Shown here: positions 1 to 7,198 of the stretch, piece after piece | How positions within the stretch are numbered: position 1 is the first letter of the stretch | Layout: the number at the start of each line of letters is the position of its first letter | NCBI GenBank assembly: GCA_945903885.1 | Contig: CAMDPB010000011.1 | Coordinates: forward strand, 1 to 11,608 | Source of the DNA: Candidatus Finniella inopinata | Lineage (GTDB): Bacteria > Pseudomonadota > Alphaproteobacteria > Paracaedibacterales > CAITNM01 | Reading direction: 5' to 3' | Length of the DNA: 11,608 nucleotides | Notes under the pieces: generated by a model | Told to the model about the DNA's origin: nothing | Database searches by the model: none | Seen by the model: only the letters and a program-made list of their open reading frames with translations | Translations under genes and position numbers: made by a program

Positions 1-195
1 TTAAAACAAAAACCCGTTATTTCGAATAAATACTATATAAAACAATTCGGATTAGAAGATTCAAATGTTTCATCTGTAAAAGAAAGTATTCTTATGATTG
101 AATATTTGCGTCAATTCGAACATGCGCAAAAAATTATAGAGGAACATGAGCAAAGCAGTAAAAAAGTACTGAATGTCTCGTCAAAGAATGTGTGA
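1..195 (+). CDS. flgF: FlgF, flagellar proximal rod protein, C-terminal fragment
   Basis: Frame 1 is open from the window edge to a TGA at 193-195, giving the last 64 residues of a gene that starts to the left. The fragment carries a GLEDSNVSSVKE...MIEYLRQFEHAQKIIEE pattern. This matches the C-terminal helix of flagellar rod/hook proteins (LExSNV..V.E...MI...R.FE..QK), where this helix packs in the rod core. With flgG starting ten bases downstream, FlgF is the best reading, because flgF-flgG-flgA-flgH is a common alphaproteobacterial order. Its role would be a proximal rod subunit in the periplasm. A second in-frame stop, TAG at 196-198, directly follows the TGA. Another rod paralogue such as FlgC or FlgB is possible but less likely given the neighbours. 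Confidence 0.75.
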   Translation, partial: LKQKPVISNKYYIKQFGLEDSNVSSVKESILMIEYLRQFEHAQKIIEEHEQSSKKVLNVSSKNV

Positions 196-204
196 TAGGT
201 AGTT

Positions 205-1005
205 ATGGCTTCAATTCAAAATGCTCTCAATATTGCTAGAACTGGACTACAGAGCCAGGAATCTCTTTTAGCAATTAAGACACAAAACATTGCTTCTCAG
301 GGCGTTGACGCGTTTAAGCGTCAATATTTAATAATGTATGACCTGCCATACGTTGATTATGGAAGCTTGGGTGTAACCACATCAAAGTCTGGCTCTGTTG
401 ATACAACAGGCATTCAAATTGGTACAGGTGTGCAAGCTGCTGCTGTATATAGAGTTTTTTCACAAGGTGAAGCAATTCAAACCGGTAGAAGCTTAGATGT
501 AATGATTGATGGTGATGGATTTTTCTTAGTGAATTTGCCAGATGGAACCACTGCTTACACAAGAGTTGGCAGCTTCAGCCGCGACCAAAATAACACTTTA
601 GTCATGCCAAAAACTGGGTACACAATACAACCCGGCATTACTCTTCCCTCAAACACACTAAAAGTCTCCATTAATCAAGAAGGAGAAGTATATGCTGAAA
701 CCAGCCCAGGCCAGGAAACATTAGTGGGACAACTTCAGCTTGCCACTTTTTTTAACCCTTCAGGTTTAAAGGCAATGGGAGACAGCTTGTTTGTGGAAAC
801 AAATGCTTCAGGACAGGCAGATACAGGCACACCCGGGACAAGTCAACGTGGATTTCTTAAGCAAGCATATCGAGAAGGATCCAACGTAAATGCAGTAGAA
901 GAAATGACCGATTTAATAAAAATTGAAAAGGTCTACGAAATGCTTACAAAAGCCGTAAAAACCGGTGACGCCATGATGAATGCAGTAAATGGGATGGGAA
1001 GATAA
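205..1005 (+). CDS. flgG: FlgG, flagellar distal rod protein
   Basis: Subunit of the distal rod of the flagellar basal body, exported by the flagellar type III apparatus and assembled in the periplasm inside the P and L rings. The 266 residues are close to the usual 260-262. The N-terminal rod helix lies at about 5-40 and ends in the family-typical FKRQ. LDVMIDGDGFF (97-107) and TAYTRVGSF (116-124) are hallmarks of the FlgE/F/G family. The C-terminal helix starts with EGSNVNAVEEM (224-234) and continues to the end. The length and the full LPDGTTAYTR block favour FlgG over FlgF. The N-terminal motif is somewhat divergent: QNIASQGVDAFK instead of the usual NNIAN...TGFK. A short AGG at 197-199 may act as ribosome binding site. 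The stop TAA shares its last base with the flgA start (TAATG), which suggests translational coupling. Confidence 0.93.
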   Translation: MASIQNALNIARTGLQSQESLLAIKTQNIASQGVDAFKRQYLIMYDLPYVDYGSLGVTTSKSGSVDTTGIQIGTGVQAAAVYRVFSQGEAIQTGRSLDVMIDGDGFFLVNLPDGTTAYTRVGSFSRDQNNTLVMPKTGYTIQPGITLPSNTLKVSINQEGEVYAETSPGQETLVGQLQLATFFNPSGLKAMGDSLFVETNASGQADTGTPGTSQRGFLKQAYREGSNVNAVEEMTDLIKIEKVYEMLTKAVKTGDAMMNAVNGMGR

Positions 1006-1727
1006 TGAAAATAATAACCTTAATCGCGCTTCTTTTTAGCTTTGCTTGCTTAAATGCAGAGGAAGCATCTTCAAGGAAAAGTTTTTCAAAACAAGAATTT
1101 GTTCAATTTCTACGACCACTTTTAGGAGAAAAAATAAATACAAAAGATTTTGATGTGCTCATTGAAAAAATGCCAACAGAAGATTTTGCTGAAAACACGA
1201 GTTTGGAAAACGCAAATATAGATGAATTAGTTATATCACCACAGCAACGAAATTTTCAGGTTTCTTTGAAATTAAAATCTGGTGAAAGAATCGCCGTTTC
1301 AGGACGAATTGAATGGCTAACCAATATTCCTATACTGCTTCGACCAATAGGAGCAGGAGATATTATTAATTTATCTGACATAGGATATCAGCCTTTCCCC
1401 ATAGACCAGCTATCAGCAATGGTGGTAATGGACGCAACTGACCTTGTTGGAAAATCATCTGCGCATGCAATTATAAAGCCAGGCATGCCTGTTGAAAGAT
1501 CTGTACTTAAAAATCCAACGATTATAAAAAGAGGCGACATGGTTGATGTGGTCTATCGTAGTCAGTGCTTAATAGTTAGCGCAAAAGGGCAAGCCACCCA
1601 AGATCTTGCTTATGGAGACACAGGCACATTTGAAACGCAACACGATAATTCAAAACAAAATATGAAAAAAATATCTGCAAAAGTTGTAGGTCCTAGCACA
1701 GCGGAAATTATTCATGGCACTATGTAA
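1005..1727 (+). CDS. flgA: FlgA, flagellar P-ring assembly chaperone
   Basis: Periplasmic chaperone that helps FlgI polymerise into the P ring around the rod. The 240 residues begin with a Sec signal peptide (1-18; K2, hydrophobic 3-16, probable cleavage after L-N-A18). A poorly conserved middle is followed by a SAF-type domain at about 109-170, with LLRPIGAGDIINLSDI and later DLVGKSSAHAIIKPGMPV. The C-terminal FlgA domain (172-236) contains TIIKRGDMVDVVYRS and ends in the typical KVVGPSTAEI. The start overlaps the flgG stop by one base, and the 3' end overlaps flgH by 14 bases, so the gene sits inside a coupled flagellar operon. Its substrate gene flgI is not in this window. Confidence 0.93.
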   Translation: MKIITLIALLFSFACLNAEEASSRKSFSKQEFVQFLRPLLGEKINTKDFDVLIEKMPTEDFAENTSLENANIDELVISPQQRNFQVSLKLKSGERIAVSGRIEWLTNIPILLRPIGAGDIINLSDIGYQPFPIDQLSAMVVMDATDLVGKSSAHAIIKPGMPVERSVLKNPTIIKRGDMVDVVYRSQCLIVSAKGQATQDLAYGDTGTFETQHDNSKQNMKKISAKVVGPSTAEIIHGTM

Positions 1728-2487
1728 TTTATATTCTATTCTTTTGATATTCACCCTGTTGCTTCCTGGTTGTAATTTAGCGACAAACCTTTCAACAATT
1801 GGTGAACCTCCCCAGATGACACAAATAAAAGATCCTCGGGATGTTCCTGGTTATGAACCAGTACATATGCCAATGCCCGAACCGGTAACAGCCTCTTCGG
1901 GCACAAATTCTTTGTGGCAAACGGGGTCTCGCGCATTCTTTAAGGATCAACGCGCAGGAAAAGTAGGAGATGTATTATCTGTTTCTGTAATCATAGATCG
2001 CAAACAGTCAATGAAAATGAATCCCGACATTGAACGAAAGAGCTCTCTAAACACAACTGTATCTGAAGTGTTGGGGCAAAGCCTACCTATGCAAAAAAGA
2101 CTAGCTAAAGCTCTTCCTGGACAAAAAAACAGCTCCCCTGGACGCTTATCTGATTGGGTCGATATGGAAAGTAATCCTTATCAAAAATCAACTGCTACAT
2201 ATGATGTGCAGGACAAGATGCAATTTACTATGGCCGCTGTAATAGTTCAGATTCTCCCCAATGGAAATATGGTTATTCAAGGCCGTGAAGAGGTACGTCT
2301 TGTGAATGAACTGCGTGAAATAGAAATTAAAGGAATAATACGTCGAGAAGATATCAGTTCAAATAATACAGTTTCTAGCCAAAAAATCGCCAACCTTCGT
2401 ATTAGCTACGGAGGAAGAGGTGACCTGAGTGATGCCCAGTCAGCGCCATGGGGCCAACAATATCTTAATAAGCTTTTACCATTTTAA
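1714..2487 (+). CDS. flgH: FlgH, flagellar L-ring lipoprotein
   Basis: Outer-membrane lipoprotein forming the L ring, the bushing through which the flagellar rod passes the outer membrane. The 257 residues begin with a lipoprotein signal peptide with lipobox LPGC, so lipidation would be at Cys20. A variable proline-rich stretch (31-60) precedes the strongly conserved family signature NSLWQTGSRAFFKDQR and AGKVGDVLSV (65-90). The C-terminal block YGGRGDLSDAQSAPWGQQYL (232-251) is also typical of FlgH. The ATG at 1714 lies inside the end of flgA (14-base overlap). It is preferred because it places the lipobox at the normal distance. A possible micro-ORF lies in another frame over its last 56 bases. 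Confidence 0.95.
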   Translation: MALCNLYSILLIFTLLLPGCNLATNLSTIGEPPQMTQIKDPRDVPGYEPVHMPMPEPVTASSGTNSLWQTGSRAFFKDQRAGKVGDVLSVSVIIDRKQSMKMNPDIERKSSLNTTVSEVLGQSLPMQKRLAKALPGQKNSSPGRLSDWVDMESNPYQKSTATYDVQDKMQFTMAAVIVQILPNGNMVIQGREEVRLVNELREIEIKGIIRREDISSNNTVSSQKIANLRISYGGRGDLSDAQSAPWGQQYLNKLLPF

Positions 2488-2548
2488 AGTTTTGTTCATA
2501 CTAATAGTAGGAATTTTACTTTTGTGTATTTATGGTCGAAGCTATTAA
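2432..2548 (+). CDS. Possible 38-residue single-helix membrane peptide
   Basis: This short reading frame starts at ATG 2432 (or GTG 2429) within the 3' end of flgH, in a different frame, and ends at TAA 2546-2548, 17 bases into the next gene. The translation has a polar N-terminus (MPSQRHGANN), a basic Lys19, a 15-residue hydrophobic stretch VLFILIVGILLLCIY (20-34) and a basic end GRSY. Such an arrangement could span or sit in the inner membrane. A purine-rich GGAGGAAGAGG at 2410-2420 precedes the start, but it also encodes the conserved GGRG of FlgH, so it is not independent evidence. The frame fills the 44-base gap between flgH and the following gene. I recognise no family. It could be a chance frame in AT-rich DNA. 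Confidence 0.33.
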   Translation: MPSQRHGANNILISFYHFKVLFILIVGILLLCIYGRSY

Positions 2549-2831
2549 ATCTGGATTACTGTCATCAGTTGGCCCACTATCTTCTCAGAAATTATCAACA
2601 GCATCTACAGATGGAGGCAGCTTTGGAGATTTTTTCAAAGCCGATATGAAAGGATTTTTAAACAAGGCTAATGATGTTGAAGGAATGATGACAAATTATG
2701 CAGGTGGCGTTGGTAACATTGAACAAATTGCCCCCATGCTTAAAGAGCTAATGTTAGAATTTGAAGTCAAAACAAAAATTATTTCTTCGTTAGCCAATAT
2801 TCTAAAGACACTAACGTCAATGAATATATAG
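2532..2831 (+). CDS. Small FliE/SctI-like putative flagellar rod protein
   Basis: The 99-residue protein has no signal peptide and no membrane segment. After a Ser/Thr-rich N-terminus (about 1-28) comes SFGDFFKADMKGFLNKANDVEGMM, probably helical, then a short loop (YAGGVGNIEQIAP) and a C-terminal helix ending LANILKTLTSMNI. FliE, the adaptor between the MS ring and the rod, has a similar length (about 100) and the same plan: FG..L..AL...N, then a loop with a Gly, then a helix ending in a short hydrophobic tail such as MSMQV. The inner-rod proteins SctI/YscI of type III secretion look alike at the C-terminus. Position in a rod/ring operon supports a basal-body role, and lack of a Sec signal fits export by the flagellar type III apparatus. 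Only tentatively FliE; a divergent unnamed flagellar protein is equally possible. TAGGA at 2508-2512 is rather far from the ATG. Confidence 0.6.
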   Translation: MVEAIKSGLLSSVGPLSSQKLSTASTDGGSFGDFFKADMKGFLNKANDVEGMMTNYAGGVGNIEQIAPMLKELMLEFEVKTKIISSLANILKTLTSMNI

Positions 2832-2892
2832 TTCTTGATTTACAACATGCCATCAAGCTAGCCTGACACATGATCGATAAAAAATTAGCTTC

Positions 2893-5508
2893 ATGTCTCT
2901 AAACTCTGCAAAAAAAACGTTATACGTTGGTAATAAGAATTATTCTTATTATGCAATTGATACCATAAATAATACTTGCTCCCTGCCCTTTTCTTTGAAA
3001 ATTTTACTAGAAAATCTACTAAGACATTTTGATGGAAAAAGAGTAAAACAAGCTGATTTGGATGCTGTTATTAATTCAGTAAACCCCAAGGCAACATTAT
3101 CTGAAATCTCGTTTTTTCCATCTCGTGTATTAATGCAAGATTTTACTGGCGTCCCTGCAGTTGTTGATATGGCAGCTATGCGTGATGCTATAGAAAAAAA
3201 AGGAGGAAACATTGAAAAGATTAATCCTTTAATTCCTGTGGATTTGGTTATTGATCATTCCGTAATGGTTGATCAATTTGGCACAAAATCTGCCTTTGCG
3301 GAAAATGTTAAACTAGAGTATCAGCGAAACATTGAACGGTATCGTTTTTTGCGTTGGGGACAGAAGGCATTTAAGAATTTCAGAGTTGTTCCTCCAGGCA
3401 CAGGAATTTGCCATCAAGTAAACTTAGAATACCTTGCAAAAGTAGTTTGGACTTCTGAAGAAAATGGAGAACTTACAGCCCACCCCGATACCGTTATTGG
3501 TACCGATAGCCACACTACTATGATTAACGGCTTGGGCGTATTAGGATGGGGAGTTGGCGGCATAGAAGCTGAAGCAGCAATGCTCGGACAGCCCCAAACA
3601 ATGCTAATCCCCGAAGTAGTAGGAATGCGCCTGGATGGTGCTTTAAATGAAGGAATTACAGCCACAGATTTGGTATTAACAATCACCAATTTGCTACGTA
3701 CAAAAGGTGTAGTAGGAAAATTTGTTGAATTTTATGGCCCCGGATTAAAATGGCTCTCTTTAGCTGACCGCGCAACTATTGCGAATATGGCTCCCGAATA
3801 TGGTGCAACTTGCGGTTTCTTCCCAATTGATGAGGAAACTATTAAGTATCTAAAACTTACCAATCGTGACGCTGATCAAGTTGCTTTGGTCGAAGCATAC
3901 GCAAAAACACAAGGGCTATGGAATGATGGTGCAGAGCCTGCATTCAAAGACTCAATTGAGCTTGATTTAACAACTATTTTGCCAAGTCTAGCTGGCCCAA
4001 AACGCCCGCAAGATAAAATATTGTTGAGAGATTTAAAAACGACAGCTCTAGCTTTGACTAATGCAGCTAGTAGTGTGGCCGTTGAGGGTGAAGATTTTAA
4101 TTTAAGTCATCACGATGTAGTAATTGCAGCGATTACCAGCTGCACTAATACATCTAACCCTTCCGTTATGATTGGAGCTGGCTTACTTGCAAGAAAGGCC
4201 AGACAATTAGGTCTTAGAGCTAAACCTTGGGTAAAAACCAGTTTAGCGCCTGGTTCGCAAGTGGTAACAGAATATTTACAACGCAGCGGGTTACTTGAAG
4301 ATCTTGAAAGTCTTGGATTCCACATTGTTGGTTATGGCTGCACAACATGTATTGGCAACTCTGGACCTTTAGATGCAGCAATTACACAGGCTATTGATAC
4401 AAATGATTTGACTGTTTCGGGAGTACTTTCTGGAAATAGAAATTTTGAAGGTCGCATTAACTCTCATGTTAAAGCCAATTATCTAGCTTCCCCACCTTTA
4501 GTTGTAGCTTTTGCTTTAGCAGGAACAACCGCGATAAATCTTGCACAAGAACCTATTGGCAAAAGCACCAATGGACAAGATATTTTATTAAAAGACATTT
4601 GGCCAAGTACTCAAGACATTAAAGATATTATCGAAAAAGTAATCACCCCGGAAATTTTTGCGGAACGCTATAGCACAGTGTTTGATGGTGATATTTTGTG
4701 GAAAGCCGTGGAATCAACACTATCAAAAACTTATGCTTGGGATAATAGTGCCTATATAAAGCATCCTCCGTATTTTGAAATGAAAGTAAATCAGCCTGCA
4801 GATATAGAAAATGCACGAATACTCGCGCTGCTTGGTGACAGCATCACTACAGACCATATTTCACCAGCAGGTAGCATTAAAGAAAATAGTCCTGCAGGAA
4901 AGTATTTATTATCAAAATCAGTCCCTTTAGAAGACTTCAATTCATATGGTTCTAGACGCGGCAATCACGAAGTAATGGTGCGAGGAACCTTTTCTAATAT
5001 CCGCATACAAAATGAAATGCTGCCGGGTGTTAGCGGTGGATACACTAAGTTAGTTGATGGGCAAGATCAGCAAATGAGCATTTATGATGCATCAATAGCG
5101 TATATGAAAACGAATGTACCTTTGGTAATCATTGCCGGAAAAGAATATGGCACAGGCTCATCCCGAGATTGGGCAGCTAAAGGGACACGTTTACTTGGTG
5201 TTAAAGCTGTAATCGCTGAAAGTTTTGAACGTATTCATAGATCTAATCTAGTAGGCATGGGCGTGTTACCGCTAGAATTCATGCCCGGCACCACCCGCAA
5301 AACTCTAAAATTAACTGGCACTGAGCAAGTAACTATTCAAGGCCTATCAACGGACATTCATCCTAAAATGATCTTAAAAATAATCTTTAAAGGAACAACA
5401 GAGCAAATAGTTCCAGTTTTAGTTAGGATTGATACGGAAGATGAAATACACTACTTTTTAGATGGTGGTATTTTACCTTTTGTACTTAACATGTTGGCTG
5501 CACAATGA
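2893..5508 (+). CDS. acnA: Aconitate hydratase AcnA
   Basis: Converts citrate to isocitrate through cis-aconitate in the TCA cycle, in the cytosol, using a [4Fe-4S] cluster. The 871 residues match the AcnA/IRP1 family (about 890). The cluster ligands are visible as Cys417 in ITSCTNTSNPSVM and Cys483/Cys486 in GCTTCIGNSGPLD. Active-site signatures include IGTDSHTTMINGLGVLGWGV, GDSITTDHISPAG and GTGSSRDWAAKGT (Ser756-Ser757-Arg758), followed by AVIAESFERIHRSNLVGMGV. Substrate and cluster domains 1-3 and the swivel domain 4 are all present, so it should be functional. The N-terminus KKTLYVGNKNYSYYAID is family-like and supports the ATG at 2893, although no good ribosome binding site precedes it. 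It lies 61 bases after the small flagellar gene and overlaps uppP by ATGA. No promoter is convincing in the 61-base gap. Confidence 0.97.
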   Translation: MSLNSAKKTLYVGNKNYSYYAIDTINNTCSLPFSLKILLENLLRHFDGKRVKQADLDAVINSVNPKATLSEISFFPSRVLMQDFTGVPAVVDMAAMRDAIEKKGGNIEKINPLIPVDLVIDHSVMVDQFGTKSAFAENVKLEYQRNIERYRFLRWGQKAFKNFRVVPPGTGICHQVNLEYLAKVVWTSEENGELTAHPDTVIGTDSHTTMINGLGVLGWGVGGIEAEAAMLGQPQTMLIPEVVGMRLDGALNEGITATDLVLTITNLLRTKGVVGKFVEFYGPGLKWLSLADRATIANMAPEYGATCGFFPIDEETIKYLKLTNRDADQVALVEAYAKTQGLWNDGAEPAFKDSIELDLTTILPSLAGPKRPQDKILLRDLKTTALALTNAASSVAVEGEDFNLSHHDVVIAAITSCTNTSNPSVMIGAGLLARKARQLGLRAKPWVKTSLAPGSQVVTEYLQRSGLLEDLESLGFHIVGYGCTTCIGNSGPLDAAITQAIDTNDLTVSGVLSGNRNFEGRINSHVKANYLASPPLVVAFALAGTTAINLAQEPIGKSTNGQDILLKDIWPSTQDIKDIIEKVITPEIFAERYSTVFDGDILWKAVESTLSKTYAWDNSAYIKHPPYFEMKVNQPADIENARILALLGDSITTDHISPAGSIKENSPAGKYLLSKSVPLEDFNSYGSRRGNHEVMVRGTFSNIRIQNEMLPGVSGGYTKLVDGQDQQMSIYDASIAYMKTNVPLVIIAGKEYGTGSSRDWAAKGTRLLGVKAVIAESFERIHRSNLVGMGVLPLEFMPGTTRKTLKLTGTEQVTIQGLSTDIHPKMILKIIFKGTTEQIVPVLVRIDTEDEIHYFLDGGILPFVLNMLAAQ

Positions 5509-6296
5509 CCCATGATTTTATCTTTTTAAGCGTTTTCCAAGGAATTGCTGAGTTCTTACCGATAAGCTCAAATGCTCATCTTGTTGTATTAGAAAAGCTC
5601 TTTGGAATTCACACCAATGGGCTTGAAACCCATGTTGCGCTGCATTTCGGATCATTACTTGCGTTGTTTATTTATTTTTCAAAAGACATATGTTTAATGA
5701 TTTTTAGTCTTTGGGTTTATGATGTCAAAGGACTAAAAAAACACCCATGCAAACAGTATCGTGACTTAGCATGGATACTAGTGCTTTCATCCCTTCCCGC
5801 TTTAGCTATTGGGTTTTTTATTAAAAAAATATACGGTGCAACTTCTGAAAGTTTTATGATTATGGGGATTGCAAGCATAGTGTTTGGGATTCTGCTGATT
5901 ATAGCCGACTCCAATCCTGTAAAAGACCGTTTTGTGACCTATAAAAGAGGCTTTGTTATTGGAGTGTCTCAATGTCTTGCCTTTATACCAGGTGCTAGTC
6001 GTTCTGGTATGTGCCTAACAGCTGCTAGATTTTTGGGGTTTAGCAGAATAGAATCAACTCGATTTTCATTTCTGATGGCAATTCCAACTATTTTGGGAGC
6101 TTCGGCTTTAGTAGTTATTGATACACCTGGTACAGGAATGCTATTTACAACACCACAGATTATTCTTATAGGAATCACAGCAGGTTTAGGAATTTTGACT
6201 ATTCAAACTCTCCTATGGTTTCTTGGTCGATTCAGCTTCAGCCTTTTTGGTTTTTACAGAATTATTTTTGGTATCTTATTGTTATTGTTCTTCTGA
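5505..6296 (+). CDS. uppP: Undecaprenyl-diphosphatase UppP (BacA family)
   Basis: Integral inner-membrane enzyme that dephosphorylates undecaprenyl diphosphate to regenerate the lipid carrier for peptidoglycan and other envelope polymers; extra copies confer bacitracin resistance. The 263 residues contain several hydrophobic helices and both catalytic signatures: QGIAEFLPISSNAHL (12-26) with Gln12, Glu16, Ser22 and His25, and PGASRSGMCLTAARFLG with Arg166. Relative to E. coli (Glu17, Glu21, Ser27, His30, Arg174), Gln replaces the first Glu, as the (E/Q)xxxE family motif allows, and Asn23 stands where Thr or Ser is usual. The start ATG overlaps the acnA stop as ATGA, so translation is probably coupled. 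The last 43 bases overlap the convergent motB gene. Confidence 0.95.
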   Translation: MTHDFIFLSVFQGIAEFLPISSNAHLVVLEKLFGIHTNGLETHVALHFGSLLALFIYFSKDICLMIFSLWVYDVKGLKKHPCKQYRDLAWILVLSSLPALAIGFFIKKIYGATSESFMIMGIASIVFGILLIIADSNPVKDRFVTYKRGFVIGVSQCLAFIPGASRSGMCLTAARFLGFSRIESTRFSFLMAIPTILGASALVVIDTPGTGMLFTTPQIILIGITAGLGILTIQTLLWFLGRFSFSLFGFYRIIFGILLLLFF

Positions 6297-7195
6297 TTTT
6301 CTTTATCCAAAGAGGTAACCTGATATTGAGATTCGCTATGCAAAATGGTAATGCTTACTCGTCTATTTTCAGGCGCACTTGAGTTAGATTTATTCAGCGG
6401 GTCTCTATCAGCTCGCCCATGAACTTCCGAGAATTGCTCGTTTCTCACTCCACTCTCCTCCAGAATTCTACGAGTTGAATGAGCTCTATCTGAAGAAAGT
6501 TCCCAGTTTCCGTATTCTTTTCTATAATATGGTTTTGAGTCAGTATGTCCAGTAATATCAATTTTATTTGGTAGCTGTGAAATGATTTTTCCCAACTCTC
6601 TTATGAGGGTTTCTGCAACTTTTACAGGCGTATGGTCACCTTTTTTAAACATTTCTTGTTCTTGAGTATCAAGAATTTGTATTCTAACCCCATAATCTGT
6701 TTGTTCAATCATAAGGTTATGCTGTATTTGCCCCAGCTCTTTTAAAGAATTAAAAGCAGCCTTAACGGTGTTTTCTACTTGTTGCAAACTTTCTTTGCGT
6801 TGTTGCCTTTCAATTGCAATTTTTTTTGCCTCTTTATTTACTTGTGTTTCTTTATCGGCATTTATATTATTTTTTTCAGACGTGGGGTTAGCACTATGTT
6901 CCATTTCACCATCGTCAATAACTTCTTCGTCACATTCACCAAGTTGAGTTGCTGAAAATACTCCTTCAATTACTCTTGATCCAGCACTTGCTGAATTCAT
7001 GCTAATTACACTTGCTGTAAAATATTCAGAAATTCCTTTTTTTGTTTCATCAGTAGCTGCGTTCACTAGCCACATAAGCAGAAACAATGCCATCATCGCA
7101 GTAACAAAATCAGCATATGCAATTTTCCAAATACCTCCAAGAGGGCGGGGATGAGATTTTCTATACCTTCGGATGATTATTGGTCGATCCACCAT
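6254..7195 (-). CDS. motB: MotB, flagellar stator protein with peptidoglycan-binding domain
   Basis: Inner-membrane stator subunit that pairs with MotA, conducts ions to drive rotation and anchors to peptidoglycan. The 313 residues show a basic cytoplasmic start (RRYRKSHPRPLGG), one transmembrane helix (about 23-47, WKIAYADFVTAMMALFLLMW) with the essential ion-binding Asp29, a long hydrophilic linker (about 84-150) rich in Glu, Lys and Gln, and an OmpA-like domain (about 168-285). That domain contains ITGHTDS, NWELSSDRA and ENRRVSI, the peptidoglycan-binding pattern. A 28-residue polar tail follows, and roughly its last 13 residues (QKNNNNKIPKIIL) are encoded antisense to the end of uppP. The start lies 3 bases after the motA stop. 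The tail is not family-typical and may be a late extension. Confidence 0.95.
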   Translation of the reverse strand: MVDRPIIIRRYRKSHPRPLGGIWKIAYADFVTAMMALFLLMWLVNAATDETKKGISEYFTASVISMNSASAGSRVIEGVFSATQLGECDEEVIDDGEMEHSANPTSEKNNINADKETQVNKEAKKIAIERQQRKESLQQVENTVKAAFNSLKELGQIQHNLMIEQTDYGVRIQILDTQEQEMFKKGDHTPVKVAETLIRELGKIISQLPNKIDITGHTDSKPYYRKEYGNWELSSDRAHSTRRILEESGVRNEQFSEVHGRADRDPLNKSNSSAPENRRVSITILHSESQYQVTSLDKENQKNNNNKIPKIIL

Positions 7196-7198
7196 AGC

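Noticed and set aside
2410..2420. Strong Shine-Dalgarno-like GGAGGAAGAGG inside the end of flgH
   Set aside because: These bases encode the conserved GGRG motif of FlgH, so the purine richness is explained by the protein. It was not counted as a separate regulatory feature.
2832..2892. Possible promoter or hairpin terminator between the FliE-like gene and acnA
   Set aside because: Hexamers such as TTGATT and CTGACA occur, but none pairs with a good -10 at proper spacing, and no stable stem is visible.
3414..3689. Minus-strand open frames inside acnA (also 2949-3212 and 4110-4325)
   Set aside because: They are antisense to conserved aconitase sequence, with no recognisable domain or start context.
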